The notes: generated from the sequence alone by a model not told the origin. Positions 18,293-28,281 are shown, counted from the stretch's first letter. The stretch is 64,000 nucleotides of DNA from Streptococcus sp. S784/96/1 (GCF_902729355.1 NZ_CACVCC010000001.1:93258-157257); one strand, 5' to 3'. A program made the numbers and translations.

Positions 18293-19438
18293 ATGAAGAA
18301 ATTAAAATTAATGACGATTTTAGGAACAAGACCTGAAATTATTAAGATGTCAGAAATTGTAAAAAAATGTGATCGTTATTTTGATCACGTTATTGTGCAT
18401 ACCGGACAAAATTATGACTATACTCTGAATGAAGTGTTTTTCAAAGAATTAGGTATTCGAGAGCCTGACCACTATCTAGGAGTAGTTGGACAACATGTTG
18501 GGGAGACCATGGGAAATGTTATTGCTAAATCATATGACATTTTAGTTCAAGAAAAACCTGATGCAATTATTGTTTTAGGAGATACCAATTCATGTTTATC
18601 TGTAATTGCAGCGAAACGACTAAAAATTCCGATTTTTCACATGGAGGCTGGAAATCGCTGTAAAGATGAAAATCTTCCTGAGGAAGTTATTCGACGCATT
18701 GTTGATGTGACTAGTGATGTTAATTTGTGTTACTCAGAAAATGCCAGACGTTATATTCTGGATAGTGGTGTTAGACCAGAATATACCTATGTTGTAGGTT
18801 CACCAATGGCAGAAGTTTTAGATAAAAATAGAGAACATATTGACAATAGTCCTATTTTATCAGAATTAGGTTTAGAGCCTAAGAAGTATATTTTGTTGTC
18901 AGCGCATCGTGAGGAAAATATTGATATTGAAGAGAATTTTTTCTCTTTAATGACTGCAGTAAATTCAATGGCAGAAATGTATGATATGCCAATACTTTAT
19001 TCTTGCCATCCTAGGGCTAAAAAATTTATTGAATCACGTGACTTTGTATTCAATTCTCGTGTTGTACAACATGAGCCACTTGGTTTTTTTGATTATAATA
19101 AATTGCAGCAAGAGGCTTTTTGTGTGGTGTCAGATAGTGGTACATTGCCGGAAGAAAGTGCTTATTTCAAATTTCCAGCAGTTTCTATCCGTACCTCTAC
19201 GGAGCGTCCTGAGGCAATGGAGAAAGGTGTCTTCACTATAGGATCAATTACAACTGAGCAAGTTTTACAAGCCGTTGATTTAGCAGCAGGTTTAAATGAA
19301 TCAGGAGATTTAGCGAGCTTAGTTCCGTCCTATGTAGATAATAACGTTAGTACAAAGGTTGTAAAAATTATACAGAGCTATGTGGCGATTGTGAATAAAA
19401 TGATTTGGAGAAAAACTAGTGACTCAGTCAAAGATTGA
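18293..19438 (+). CDS. UDP-HexNAc 2-epimerase (FnlC/WbjD/CapG/WbvD type)
   Basis: A 381-residue non-hydrolysing 2-epimerase. Family motifs are GTRPEIIKMSE, HTGQNYDY, LGDTNSCLS, HMEAGNRCKDENLPEE and SDSGTLPEES. The AGNRC form of the central motif is the one I associate with WbjD/CapG rather than WecB, supporting the last step of an L-6-deoxy-HexNAc pathway. The frame is open from 18230, but AAAGGA at 18279-18284 and MKKLKLMTILGTRPEI mark ATG 18293. Its last 20 bases overlap the next gene. Confidence 0.92.
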   Translation: MKKLKLMTILGTRPEIIKMSEIVKKCDRYFDHVIVHTGQNYDYTLNEVFFKELGIREPDHYLGVVGQHVGETMGNVIAKSYDILVQEKPDAIIVLGDTNSCLSVIAAKRLKIPIFHMEAGNRCKDENLPEEVIRRIVDVTSDVNLCYSENARRYILDSGVRPEYTYVVGSPMAEVLDKNREHIDNSPILSELGLEPKKYILLSAHREENIDIEENFFSLMTAVNSMAEMYDMPILYSCHPRAKKFIESRDFVFNSRVVQHEPLGFFDYNKLQQEAFCVVSDSGTLPEESAYFKFPAVSIRTSTERPEAMEKGVFTIGSITTEQVLQAVDLAAGLNESGDLASLVPSYVDNNVSTKVVKIIQSYVAIVNKMIWRKTSDSVKD

Positions 19439-20420
19439 TTTTGTTCTAATTTGGGTAGATGGAAATGATCCAGAATGGTTGGCAGAACGTTCCAAATATG
19501 ATAAACGAAAAAAAACGACAACAGACAATAGCGTTCATCGATATAGAGATTGGAATAATTTGCAGTATTGGTTTCGAGGAGTTGAAACATTTTGTCCATG
19601 GGTCAATAAAATTCATTTTGTGACTTGGGGACATTTGCCGGAGTGGCTAGATACCTCTAATCCAAAGTTAAATATTGTCAAACATAGTGACTTTATACCA
19701 GAAGAATACCTACCAACATTTAGTAGTCATACAATTGAGTTAAATCTTCATCGTATCAAAGGTTTGGCAGATAATTTTGTTTATTTTAATGATGATACAT
19801 TTATGATTGATAATGTTGAACCGACATTCTTCTTTCGTAATAATTTACCCTGTGATTCTGCAATTATGAATGTTCATTGCTATAATATGGAAGACATGTA
19901 TATCATGGCTCCGTTTAGAGATATTGGTGTCATTAACCATTCTTTTAATATGAGAAGAGTGATTAAGGAAAATCCATTTGGATGGTTTAATATTAAATAT
20001 GGATTTAACAATTTACGGAATTTAATATTGTTAGCCTGTCCTAGATTTCCTGGAATGTTGCAACAACATTTGCCAACTGCTTTTAAAAAAGAAGTTTTTA
20101 ATGAAGTTTGGGAAGAACACTATGCCATTTTAGATAGCACTTGTCAAAATCGATTTAGAGAAATGACTGATGTTAATCAGTGGGTATTTAAAGAATGGCA
20201 ATTAGCAAGTGGGAAGTTCTATCCAAGAAAACTAAATATAGGAAAGTCAATCCCTGCTTACCATATAGAAGAAGCTGCTGAATATATCTCAAAACAAAAG
20301 GGAAAAATGATGTGTCTAAATGATACAGAAATGTCACAAGAAGAGTTTGAAAGATGTGTTCTACTGATAAAAAATTCTTTTGAACAAATTGTGCCTAAGA
20401 AATCTTCATTTGAAAAATAG
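19419..20420 (+). CDS. Stealth family sugar-phosphate transferase
   Basis: A 333-residue Stealth protein. Conserved region 1 (IDFVLIWVDGNDPEW, residues 6-20) and region 2 (YRDWNNLQYWFRGVE through LADNFVYFNDDTF, about 42-135) are clear. Family members such as SacB transfer hexose-1-phosphate, building phosphodiester-linked capsules. The polysaccharide here may therefore contain a phosphodiester besides phosphocholine. It starts at GTG 19419, with GGAG 8 bases upstream, inside the end of the previous gene. Confidence 0.92.
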   Translation: MTQSKIDFVLIWVDGNDPEWLAERSKYDKRKKTTTDNSVHRYRDWNNLQYWFRGVETFCPWVNKIHFVTWGHLPEWLDTSNPKLNIVKHSDFIPEEYLPTFSSHTIELNLHRIKGLADNFVYFNDDTFMIDNVEPTFFFRNNLPCDSAIMNVHCYNMEDMYIMAPFRDIGVINHSFNMRRVIKENPFGWFNIKYGFNNLRNLILLACPRFPGMLQQHLPTAFKKEVFNEVWEEHYAILDSTCQNRFREMTDVNQWVFKEWQLASGKFYPRKLNIGKSIPAYHIEEAAEYISKQKGKMMCLNDTEMSQEEFERCVLLIKNSFEQIVPKKSSFEK

Positions 20421-20427
20421 GAGTATT

Positions 20428-21501
20428 ATGAAAAAAGAAATTGTGATTGTAACGTTCTCTTTGAGTAACAATGGTTCAGAACGTGTACTAAGTGAGCTTT
20501 CAAGTGAATGGGCTAGAAATGGTCACGAGGTGACTATTGTTCAGTTGATGGAAAAAGCATTTGGAAGTGATTCCTATCAAGTGGATAAAAAAGTAAATAT
20601 ACTAACACTGAAGAATAGCGCAAATTCGAAAATTGGAAAATATTTTTCTTATCTTTTGCAGTTAAAGAAAATTTTAAATAAGCATTCTACTGCGGCAGTC
20701 CTTTCTTTTTCATTTACGACACAATTTTTATTAGCATTACTGCGTCCATTTATTTCTAATAGAATCATTTTTTCTGAGAGAAATGATCCAAAACGCTGCC
20801 CATATACCCCATTCACGCGTTTTCTTAGAACGATGTCTTTTTATGTAGCGGATGTTTCAGTGTTTCAAACTGAAGATGCCAAGGCCATGTTCCCTAAAAA
20901 GATACAGCAAAAAGGACTAGTTATTGTCAATCCTATAAACCCAAATCTTCCTTTACCATTTGAAGGTAATCGAACTAAAAAAATTGTGACAGCTTCTCGT
21001 TTACGTCCTCAAAAAAATCTTCCGATGTTAATAAAAGCTTTTGCTAAGCTTCATAGAGATTATCCCGGATATTATCTGGAGATTTATGGGATTGGAGATG
21101 AGCAAGAAAATTTGGAAAACTTAATTTCTGAGCTTGGTCTATCAGAGGTAGTGATTTTAAAAGGATTTGCTACAAATGTTCATCAATGTATTCGAGATGC
21201 AAGTTTGTATGTTTGTTCTTCTGACTATGAAGGGATTTCTAATTCGATGTTAGAAGCTCTAGGATTAGGTATACCAACAATCACAACAGATTGTCCGATT
21301 GGGGGAGCTAGACAAGTCATTACTCATAAAGAGAATGGCTGGCTTGTACCAGTTGGGGACGTAGAAGCTTTATATGTTGCCATGAAGTCTATTTTAGATA
21401 ACCCTATACTTGCTAGTAAGCTCTCAAAACAGGCGACTAGAGTACGTGAAGCCTATCCAATACATAAAATTGCAAATCAGTGGATAGAATTGATGAAGTA
21501 A
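20428..21501 (+). CDS. GT4 glycosyltransferase
   Basis: A 357-residue GT-B enzyme of family 4. The N-terminal SNNGSERVLSELSSEWARNGH resembles GalNAc/GlcNAc transferases of the PglA/H type (GGAERV pattern). The C-terminal half has TASRLRPQKNLPMLIKAF, GFATNVHQCI and SDYEGISNSMLEALGLGIP with the E-x7-E donor motif. The sugar transferred is unknown. The frame opens at TTG 20380, but TAGGAG at 20418-20423 fixes ATG 20428. Confidence 0.9.
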   Translation: MKKEIVIVTFSLSNNGSERVLSELSSEWARNGHEVTIVQLMEKAFGSDSYQVDKKVNILTLKNSANSKIGKYFSYLLQLKKILNKHSTAAVLSFSFTTQFLLALLRPFISNRIIFSERNDPKRCPYTPFTRFLRTMSFYVADVSVFQTEDAKAMFPKKIQQKGLVIVNPINPNLPLPFEGNRTKKIVTASRLRPQKNLPMLIKAFAKLHRDYPGYYLEIYGIGDEQENLENLISELGLSEVVILKGFATNVHQCIRDASLYVCSSDYEGISNSMLEALGLGIPTITTDCPIGGARQVITHKENGWLVPVGDVEALYVAMKSILDNPILASKLSKQATRVREAYPIHKIANQWIELMK

Positions 21502-21514
21502 GGGAGGACATATA

Positions 21515-22765
21515 GTGAACAATAAAAAGGATAACCTTTTTTCATATCTTAAATATGTCATTACAACTGTTTTTCTTGTTTTGAATGTTATTGCGGGGCA
21601 GCTATTCGGCGGATTTGGTCGTACCTCAGGGTTTGTTTTACTAACTTTCGTTGTACTATCAGCAGTTGTCTTTCTTTTTGAAAATTGGTTCAAAATTTCA
21701 GTCACATTAACCATTTACCACATTTATATGTTGGTTTTTGCTGCCTTCTGTACATTGAGTAGTTTGTGGGCCCAAGATAGTAGTTTATCAACATTGAAAG
21801 GTGAGCGGATTTTAGACATTGCTATTTCGATGTCCATCTTCTATATGATTTATAGTGAACGTCATAAGGATATAGTTAATACATTGTTTACCATTATGAT
21901 GTGGAGCGGTTATCTCATTGTTGCCTATGAAATTTACTTTTATGGCTGGTCTCAGCTAATGTTACTTTTATCAGAGACTGTAAGGATACATAGTGATTTC
22001 CTCAATGCTAACACCTTGGGAATGGTTGTTGCATATTCAATTGTAATTAATTACTATCTTATTTTATATCGGAAAACCCCCTTTTGGCAATCTTTTCCTT
22101 TACCATTTGCTTTGATTGTTCTAGCTGGCTCAGGAAGCAGGAAGGCTATTACCATTGTTTTATTAGGTGTTGTCTTAATAACCTTTTTTAAGAACTTTAG
22201 AGGTGGAAAACTGTTTCGCAAGTTTCCGAAAATTTTGATATCAGGGATAGTATTGCTATTGGCGTTTCAATTTTTGTCAGGACTAGCGATGTTTGAAGGT
22301 GTCATGGAACGATTAGAGTCAATGCTAAATATTTTTAATGGCAATGCAAGTATTGATAAATCTACTTGGGAACGATTGGAATTAATAAAATTGGGCTGGA
22401 AGCTATTCCAAGAAAATCCAATTTTGGGTGTCGGGATGGATAATCCTAGAATTTTTAGTTGGATTGTAGTTAGTAAAGTGCTCTATCTTCATAATAATTA
22501 TATGGAAATCTTAAGTGGAGGCGGATTAATAGGCTTTATTGTTTATTATTGGTTTTACGGCTATCTCTTCTATGCATATTTTAAATATAGGAAAGGTAAT
22601 ACTGAGTTATGTGGAATTTGCATAACCTTGTTAATTATCCGATTAATTATAGATTTTGGAGCTGTCTCTTACTATGATCAAGATACTTATTTTTGGTTGT
22701 TGATCTTTTATCTTGGGGCAAAGGAATTAAAATCTAGATGGAATGAGGTAATGTATGATAGATAA
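21515..22765 (+). CDS. wzy: O-antigen polymerase/ligase family protein (Wzy)
   Basis: A 416-residue polytopic membrane protein of the O-antigen ligase/polymerase (Wzy_C) type. It has about 11 hydrophobic helices and a large outer loop with NPILGVGMDNPRIF and LHNNYMEILSGGGLIGF, the H-N-x-Y-M pattern common to these enzymes. It would polymerise repeat units outside the membrane. The start is GTG 21515 after GGGAGG. It overlaps the next gene by 11 bases. As the only such protein in the locus it is the Wzy candidate. Confidence 0.88.
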   Translation: MNNKKDNLFSYLKYVITTVFLVLNVIAGQLFGGFGRTSGFVLLTFVVLSAVVFLFENWFKISVTLTIYHIYMLVFAAFCTLSSLWAQDSSLSTLKGERILDIAISMSIFYMIYSERHKDIVNTLFTIMMWSGYLIVAYEIYFYGWSQLMLLLSETVRIHSDFLNANTLGMVVAYSIVINYYLILYRKTPFWQSFPLPFALIVLAGSGSRKAITIVLLGVVLITFFKNFRGGKLFRKFPKILISGIVLLLAFQFLSGLAMFEGVMERLESMLNIFNGNASIDKSTWERLELIKLGWKLFQENPILGVGMDNPRIFSWIVVSKVLYLHNNYMEILSGGGLIGFIVYYWFYGYLFYAYFKYRKGNTELCGICITLLIIRLIIDFGAVSYYDQDTYFWLLIFYLGAKELKSRWNEVMYDR

Positions 22766-23675
22766 ACTTAAAAAATTCATTTTAGATAAAAATTATAGAT
22801 TCAGGGTAATGGCACATTTAGGGATGTGTAAATATTTGTCCGATGAAGCATATCTTAAGAAAATGTTTGAGGCTAGACAAGGTTATCCTCTTAGTTTAGA
22901 AGCTCCTCAAACCTTTAATGAAAAATTACAGTGGTTAAAGTTACATGACCGTAAACCAATTTATACGAATTATGTAGACAAATATGAAGCAAAAAAAATA
23001 GTTGCCAATAAGATTGGTGAAAAATACATTATCCCTACTATTGCAGTGTGGAATACTGTTGATGAGATTGACTTTGATAGATTACCTAATCGTTTTGTAT
23101 TGAAATGTACACATGATAGTAGTGGTGTTATTATTTGTAAGGATAAGTCAACTTTAGATATTGAAAAAGCCAAGGTAATATTAAGTAAATGTATGAAACG
23201 AAATTACTACTGGCAAGGAAGGGAATGGCCATATCGAGATGTTGTTCCTCGAATTATTGCTGAAGAATATATGGAAGATATAGAGACCAGAGAGTTACGT
23301 GACTATAAAGTTTATGTTTTTAATGGGCAAGCAAAATTCATGATGCTAAATTCTTCAAGAGGTGTTGATACAAGAGCAGACTACTTTGACAGAGAGGGAA
23401 ATTGGTTAGATTTTATTTGGGGATATTCTCATGCAGAAATGCGTCCAATTTTACCGAAGAATTTTAAAAAGATGTTATCGTTTTCTGAAATATTAGCTAA
23501 AGACCTGCTTCATCTAAGAGTTGATTTTTATGAAGTGAATGGAGAACTTTATTTTGGAGAGTTAACATTTTATGATGGAAGTGGTTTTGATAAGATTGAA
23601 CCGATAAGCTGGGACATGAAATTTGGTGAATGGTTAACTTTGCCTAATTTAAGAGAAATGAAAGAACACAGATGA
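22755..23675 (+). CDS. TupA-like ATP-grasp protein
   Basis: A 306-residue protein of the ATPgrasp_TupA group: TFNEKLQWLKLHDRKPIYT, VDKYEAKKIV, FVLKCTHDSSGVIICKDK, LRDYKVYVFNG and the closing FGELTFYDGSGFDKIEP. Relatives occur in teichuronopeptide and capsule loci. The name implies ATP-dependent ligation, but the actual reaction in polysaccharide loci is not established and many are annotated as glycosyltransferases. It ends 4 bases into the next (broken) gene. Confidence 0.88.
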   Translation: MIDKLKKFILDKNYRFRVMAHLGMCKYLSDEAYLKKMFEARQGYPLSLEAPQTFNEKLQWLKLHDRKPIYTNYVDKYEAKKIVANKIGEKYIIPTIAVWNTVDEIDFDRLPNRFVLKCTHDSSGVIICKDKSTLDIEKAKVILSKCMKRNYYWQGREWPYRDVVPRIIAEEYMEDIETRELRDYKVYVFNGQAKFMMLNSSRGVDTRADYFDREGNWLDFIWGYSHAEMRPILPKNFKKMLSFSEILAKDLLHLRVDFYEVNGELYFGELTFYDGSGFDKIEPISWDMKFGEWLTLPNLREMKEHR

Positions 23676-24740
23676 AACGAAATTATGGTTTAGATTTACT
23701 CCGAATCATAGCGATGCTTTTTGTACTTATTTTGCATACGCTAGGGAAAGGTGGAATTTTAGAAACAGTACAAGAGGGAACTAAGGCTTATAATATGGCG
23801 TGGCTCTTGGAGATTATGGCTTATGGTGCAGTAGATATATTTGCTATGATAAGCGGTTTTGTTGGCTTTAGTCAAAAATCTAAACGATTAAAATTATCAA
23901 ACTATTTTTACTTTGGGGGCAAGTTGTCTTTTATGGAATAATGGTCAGCATTGTTTTCTGTATTGTAAAACCGGAAGTTGTCGATTTTTTAGACGTTTTG
24001 AAAATGTTTTTACCAGTTTCAACAAATGCTTATTGGTATTTTACAGCTTACACAGGTTTATTTGTTTTAATACCACTTTTAAATTTAATTTTACGCCATA
24101 GTTCTGAAAAATTTCTAAAAAGTCTTTTGATTATTTTTTTCTTGTTTTTACCATTTTTGATCGTGTCGTAGATGTATTTGGAATCAATCAAGGTCAAAGT
24201 GTACTGTGGTTAGTAATTCTTTATTTAATTGGTGGAATTGTCAAAAAATGTCAAATTGGGAAAAGCATCACTGTGATTAGAACTTTTTCTGTCATAGTGA
24301 TACTCATCCTATTTACATGGATTTGGAAACTCTACGGCTTCTCTGTTACCCAAAATTTGTTTATTGCTTATAATTCCCCAACAATTGTGTTAGTATCAAT
24401 GTGTTATCTGATTCTTGCCCTAAAGTTGAAACTTCCTCCTAATATTGAAAGGTTAGTTGCTTATTTAGGACCATCAGCTTTTGCAGCGTATTTACTGAAT
24501 AATCATCTTTATATTTGGGAGTTTGTTATTAAAGGGCGTTTCGTTAGTCTAGTTGATAAAGGTTGGCTAATTATGAGTATAAATGTTATTGCTTTTTCGT
24601 TAATTTTTCTTTTGGGATCTATTTTGGTTGATAAAGCTAGAGAGTATTTAATCCCAAAATTAAGAATTCGTCAGCTAGCGATTTCGTTAGAAAATAAATT
24701 GAGAATAATTTTAGATAGTTTAGTTAAGTTGGAGTGGTAA
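23672..24740 (+). pseudogene. Acyltransferase 3 family gene broken by two frameshifts
   Basis: The first 80 codons read YGLDLLRIIAMLFVLILHT and GAVDIFAMISGFVGF, the N-terminus of an acyltransferase 3 (WecH/OafA-like) membrane protein. Near 23906-23911 similarity passes to the -1 frame (LWGQVVFYG, then TAYTGLFVLIPLLN), and near 24130-24158 again to the -1 frame (IFDRVVDVFGINQGQ, then GPSAFAAYLLNNHLYIWEF) and continues to 24740. Joined, it gives a normal length of about 355 residues. Both events look like single-base losses by homopolymers, so sequencing error is possible. The intact relative at 15312 could cover for it. Confidence 0.85.
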
Positions 24741-24768
24741 TGTTATTACGACAATGGAGGGAGTCAAA

Positions 24769-25902
24769 ATGAAAATTTTGATTGGTGCGGATATAGTACC
24801 AACACCAAGTAATTATGATTTATTTTATCAAGGTAATGTGAATGAATTGATTGGTGAAGATTTGGTAAACGTGTTCTCTGAGGCTGATTTTAAAGTTTTT
24901 AATTTAGAAACGCCTCTTGCAGACAGGGAGACCCCTATTAAAAAAAGTGGTCCAGCATTAATGGCACCAACGAAGACTGCAAATGGACTTAGTTCCTTGG
25001 GGATTAACTTGTTAACTCTTGCTAACAACCATATTATGGATCAAGGTAAGAGAGGCTTAGAGTCCACATTGGATACCTTAAAGCATTTTCAAATAGATAC
25101 AGTTGGTGTTGGAGAAAATAGTCTAGAGGCTAGTACTGTCTACTTTACCGAATTAAAGGGACGAAAAATAGGTTTTTACGCTTGTGTAGATCATGAATTT
25201 TCAGTGGCAACTTCCGAAAGAGCTGGAGCAAATCCATTTGATTCATTAAAAATATTTTCTGATATTAAAAAGGCATCTAATCAGTGTGACTATTTGATAG
25301 TTCTTTATCATGGTGGAAAAGAAGAATATCGCTATCCTTCTCCGCGTTTGCAAGAAGTTTGTCATAGTTTAGTTGATTCGGGGGCAAATTTAGTGATTTG
25401 TCAACACAGTCACTGCATAGGTTGTGAAGAAAATTACCATGATTCGAAGATTATTTACGGACAAGGAAATTTTATATTCGATTTAGATGATAATGAGTTT
25501 TGGAATACGAGTTTGTTAATCGAACTGGATGAGAATTTTAATATTAGCTATATTCCTGTTGTCAAGACAAATGAATTGGTCCGAAAAGCCAATTCACAAG
25601 AAGCGCATCAAATATTGGATGATTTTTTCAAACGTTCTGAAGAAATAAAGGATGTGAATGTTATAAAGTCTATCTATCAAGAATATGCCAAAAAGCAATT
25701 TCAACATTATTTGATCAGACTCCAAGGAGGAGAGTCACTGTTATTTAGACTATTAAATAAATTGAGTGGCAATAAACTGCGTGAAAAGTATCTGAATCGT
25801 AAATATAATGCAAAAGTATTGATGACCCTTTTGAACTATTTTGAATGCGAAACACATCAAGAATTGATTATTGAAGGAATAAAAACAAAAATAGGGGATT
25901 AG
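24769..25902 (+). CDS. CapA family metallophosphoesterase-like protein
   Basis: A 377-residue protein of the CapA/YwtB (poly-gamma-glutamate biosynthesis) family with a calcineurin-like fold. It has GADIVPT at the start, FNLETPL, LLTLANNHIMDQG, YHGGKEE, CQHSHCIGCEE and YGQGNFIFD, which carry the metal-binding Asp, Asn and His residues. It has no signal peptide or membrane anchor. CapA proteins also occur in Wzy-type loci, where their role is unclear. The frame opens at 24754, but GGAGGGAG at 24756-24763 supports ATG 24769. Confidence 0.88.
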   Translation: MKILIGADIVPTPSNYDLFYQGNVNELIGEDLVNVFSEADFKVFNLETPLADRETPIKKSGPALMAPTKTANGLSSLGINLLTLANNHIMDQGKRGLESTLDTLKHFQIDTVGVGENSLEASTVYFTELKGRKIGFYACVDHEFSVATSERAGANPFDSLKIFSDIKKASNQCDYLIVLYHGGKEEYRYPSPRLQEVCHSLVDSGANLVICQHSHCIGCEENYHDSKIIYGQGNFIFDLDDNEFWNTSLLIELDENFNISYIPVVKTNELVRKANSQEAHQILDDFFKRSEEIKDVNVIKSIYQEYAKKQFQHYLIRLQGGESLLFRLLNKLSGNKLREKYLNRKYNAKVLMTLLNYFECETHQELIIEGIKTKIGD

Positions 25903-25904
25903 TG

Positions 25905-27386
25905 ATGTCAAAGACAGTAAACGTTAAAAAGTTATTTGGCAATTCAATGATATATGCTATATGCGGTATAGGCGTAAAATGTTTTAGTTTTTTCCTAATT
26001 CCGATTTATACGAGCTATCTTACTACAGCTGATTATGGGATGACTAGTATTGTAGGGAGTTTTTTAACAACTTCATCTTTTATTACTGCTTTATCTTTAT
26101 TTTCAGCTGTATTAAGATTTTATGTAGATTTAAAAAACGATGAGAGACAACTACGACGATTTTATGGAACAATTATCACGTTTGTATTCTTATTTAGTAT
26201 CGTTGTATCTATTGTTTTAATTATTGGAAAATCTTTGCTACTCAAATATGTATTGATAGATATGGATTTTTATCCTACAGTAATGATTACCATTGTTTCG
26301 ATGATTTTCTATTGCCAGTATAGTATTTATGAAAATATTCTAAAAAGTCAACAAAAAGCAACTGAATATGCAATCGTGATGATTAGTTATGTAATACTCA
26401 CCGTAGTTTTAAATCTCTTCTTCATTATTCAATTAAAAATGGGTGGAAATGGTGTTTTACTAGCTAATTTACTTTCCTATGTGATTTACTTTATTTATTT
26501 TATAGGTCGCTTAATCTGTACAAAGCAAATTGAATTTTGTATAGATAAGAGATTACTAAAAGAAGCTTTAAAATATTCTATCCCAATAATTCCTCATAAT
26601 CTTTCTACACAAATTGCAATACTCATTTCAAAAATATTAATCGGTACAACTGATACTGTTGCAATGGTAGGATTATTCTCAATTGCATCACAATTTGGTA
26701 ACATTGCTGATACAATACAAGGTTACGTGAGTACAGCTTATGGTCCATGGTTTTATGAACAATTAAGTGCAAAACAGGAGGGAATAACTACACATATCAG
26801 AAGAGTTTCTAATATGTTAACGTTAGTTATTGGATTTTTTATGCTGGGAATTTCTTTGTTTTCTCATGATTACATTGTATTATTTCTACATAAAAGCTAT
26901 GCTTTGGCCTGGATTTATGTGCCACTATTAGTTAGTGTCTTTTTAATTAAAATAATCTATTACTTCTATGTAGAAGTATTGTTCTTTTATAAAAGTGCCT
27001 CACGATTGTTATTTATAGCGACGCTTAGTAGTAGTTTTTTAAATGTTATTATTTCATATTTTTCCATTCAATCTTTTGGTGTTCTAGGGTCAATTATAGC
27101 CGATATCATTGCTATGTTAGTGCGTGTTGCTATTGTTGTATATATTAGTAGAAAATTTAGTGATGTAGGTTTGAAATTGGGAGACTTTATCAAAAATATT
27201 GGTTTCATATTAACAATGATGATCATTGGACTTTCATGGACCTATATGTATTATCAAACAAGTTTTAGTATTTTAGAATTTCTATATAGATGTATGATCA
27301 TAGTGATGTATCTTATGATTTGTATGATGAAATACAAAGTTTCTGTTATGTCTATCATATCTCAAGTGAGGAATAAATTTAAGTAA
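25905..27386 (+). CDS. wzx: Wzx-type flippase
   Basis: A 493-residue MOP-superfamily polysaccharide exporter with about 14 hydrophobic helices; the N-terminal part GNSMIYAICGIGVKCFSFFL and LIPIYTSYLT...DYG are typical. It would flip the lipid-linked repeat unit to the outer face for Wzy. The start is GTG 25902 or, better spaced from GGGGAT, ATG 25905. Codon use is very AT-rich compared with the flanking housekeeping genes. A 34-base gap holding the small hairpin GGTGTTACACC separates it from licD. Confidence 0.9.
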   Translation: MSKTVNVKKLFGNSMIYAICGIGVKCFSFFLIPIYTSYLTTADYGMTSIVGSFLTTSSFITALSLFSAVLRFYVDLKNDERQLRRFYGTIITFVFLFSIVVSIVLIIGKSLLLKYVLIDMDFYPTVMITIVSMIFYCQYSIYENILKSQQKATEYAIVMISYVILTVVLNLFFIIQLKMGGNGVLLANLLSYVIYFIYFIGRLICTKQIEFCIDKRLLKEALKYSIPIIPHNLSTQIAILISKILIGTTDTVAMVGLFSIASQFGNIADTIQGYVSTAYGPWFYEQLSAKQEGITTHIRRVSNMLTLVIGFFMLGISLFSHDYIVLFLHKSYALAWIYVPLLVSVFLIKIIYYFYVEVLFFYKSASRLLFIATLSSSFLNVIISYFSIQSFGVLGSIIADIIAMLVRVAIVVYISRKFSDVGLKLGDFIKNIGFILTMMIIGLSWTYMYYQTSFSILEFLYRCMIIVMYLMICMMKYKVSVMSIISQVRNKFK

Positions 27387-27420
27387 GGTGTTACACCAAG
27401 TCAAATGGTATAAGTAAAAA

Positions 27421-28281
27421 ATGAATAGAGAAGAATTTTTTGAAGAAGTTACAAAAGCACAGATAGGGCCAGATAATTTTGAAACAATTTATAATGAATT
27501 TGGGCATTTTCAAAATTTAGCGTTAGAAACATTAAGAGAATTTCATAATGTTTGTGAGAAGAATGGGATTGATTATCAATTAACCTTTGGAACCCTTTTA
27601 GGTGTTGTTCGTGATAATGGTATGATTCCATGGGATTATGACATTGATGTTTTAGTATCTATCACAGAGAAGGAAAAACTAGTTGAAGCCTTATCAAGAG
27701 ATTTAAATCCCAATTACTATTTCTATTGTCCAGAGAGTGATCGGGAATGTCGTCATGTTATCATGAGATTAACACCTGAAGGGTATCGTAGTGAAGTATT
27801 GCATGTTGATGTCTTTTATTTCACAGGAAGTCCTGATGATTCAACAGATAGGAAAAAGCATGCCTTAAAAATTAAGCAAATATCAGAAATGAGGTATGAT
27901 AAGTTTGTAAAGGTGTTACAAGAAGCTAGTAGTTTTCGAAATCTAGTTAAGATGGTATTACTGAAATTTAGGACGATGTTTATTTCAGAAAGAAGCCTTC
28001 GTCACAAGTATGAATCACTAGTGAGTAAGTACAATCCTAAAGACTCGAAATATTGTATAACAGCTGATACATTTGCGGATTGGTATGAGTTACCTTCAGA
28101 GTTTTTATTGGAAACAGAATTGATAGAGACGTCAATGGGGTCATTCAGAGTACCGGTGCGACGTAAGGAATTATTAAAACTATTTTATGAGGACTATCGA
28201 AAACTTTATCCGGTTTCAGACAGATTAGCAGAATTGATTAAAAATCATAAGAAACTTGTTAAACAATCTCAAAAAAAATAA
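27421..28281 (+). CDS. licD: LicD family phosphotransferase
   Basis: A 286-residue LicD protein, which transfers phosphocholine from CDP-choline to a sugar. The family core is visible: YQLTFGTLLGVVRDNGMIPWDYDIDV contains the GTLLG and WDxDIDV (nucleotidyltransferase-like DxD) motifs around residues 57-80. It has no membrane segment. No strong ribosome site precedes the ATG. The next three genes supply choline uptake, kinase and cytidylyltransferase activities, so the substrate is very probably the polysaccharide made by this locus. Confidence 0.9.
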   Translation: MNREEFFEEVTKAQIGPDNFETIYNEFGHFQNLALETLREFHNVCEKNGIDYQLTFGTLLGVVRDNGMIPWDYDIDVLVSITEKEKLVEALSRDLNPNYYFYCPESDRECRHVIMRLTPEGYRSEVLHVDVFYFTGSPDDSTDRKKHALKIKQISEMRYDKFVKVLQEASSFRNLVKMVLLKFRTMFISERSLRHKYESLVSKYNPKDSKYCITADTFADWYELPSEFLLETELIETSMGSFRVPVRRKELLKLFYEDYRKLYPVSDRLAELIKNHKKLVKQSQKK

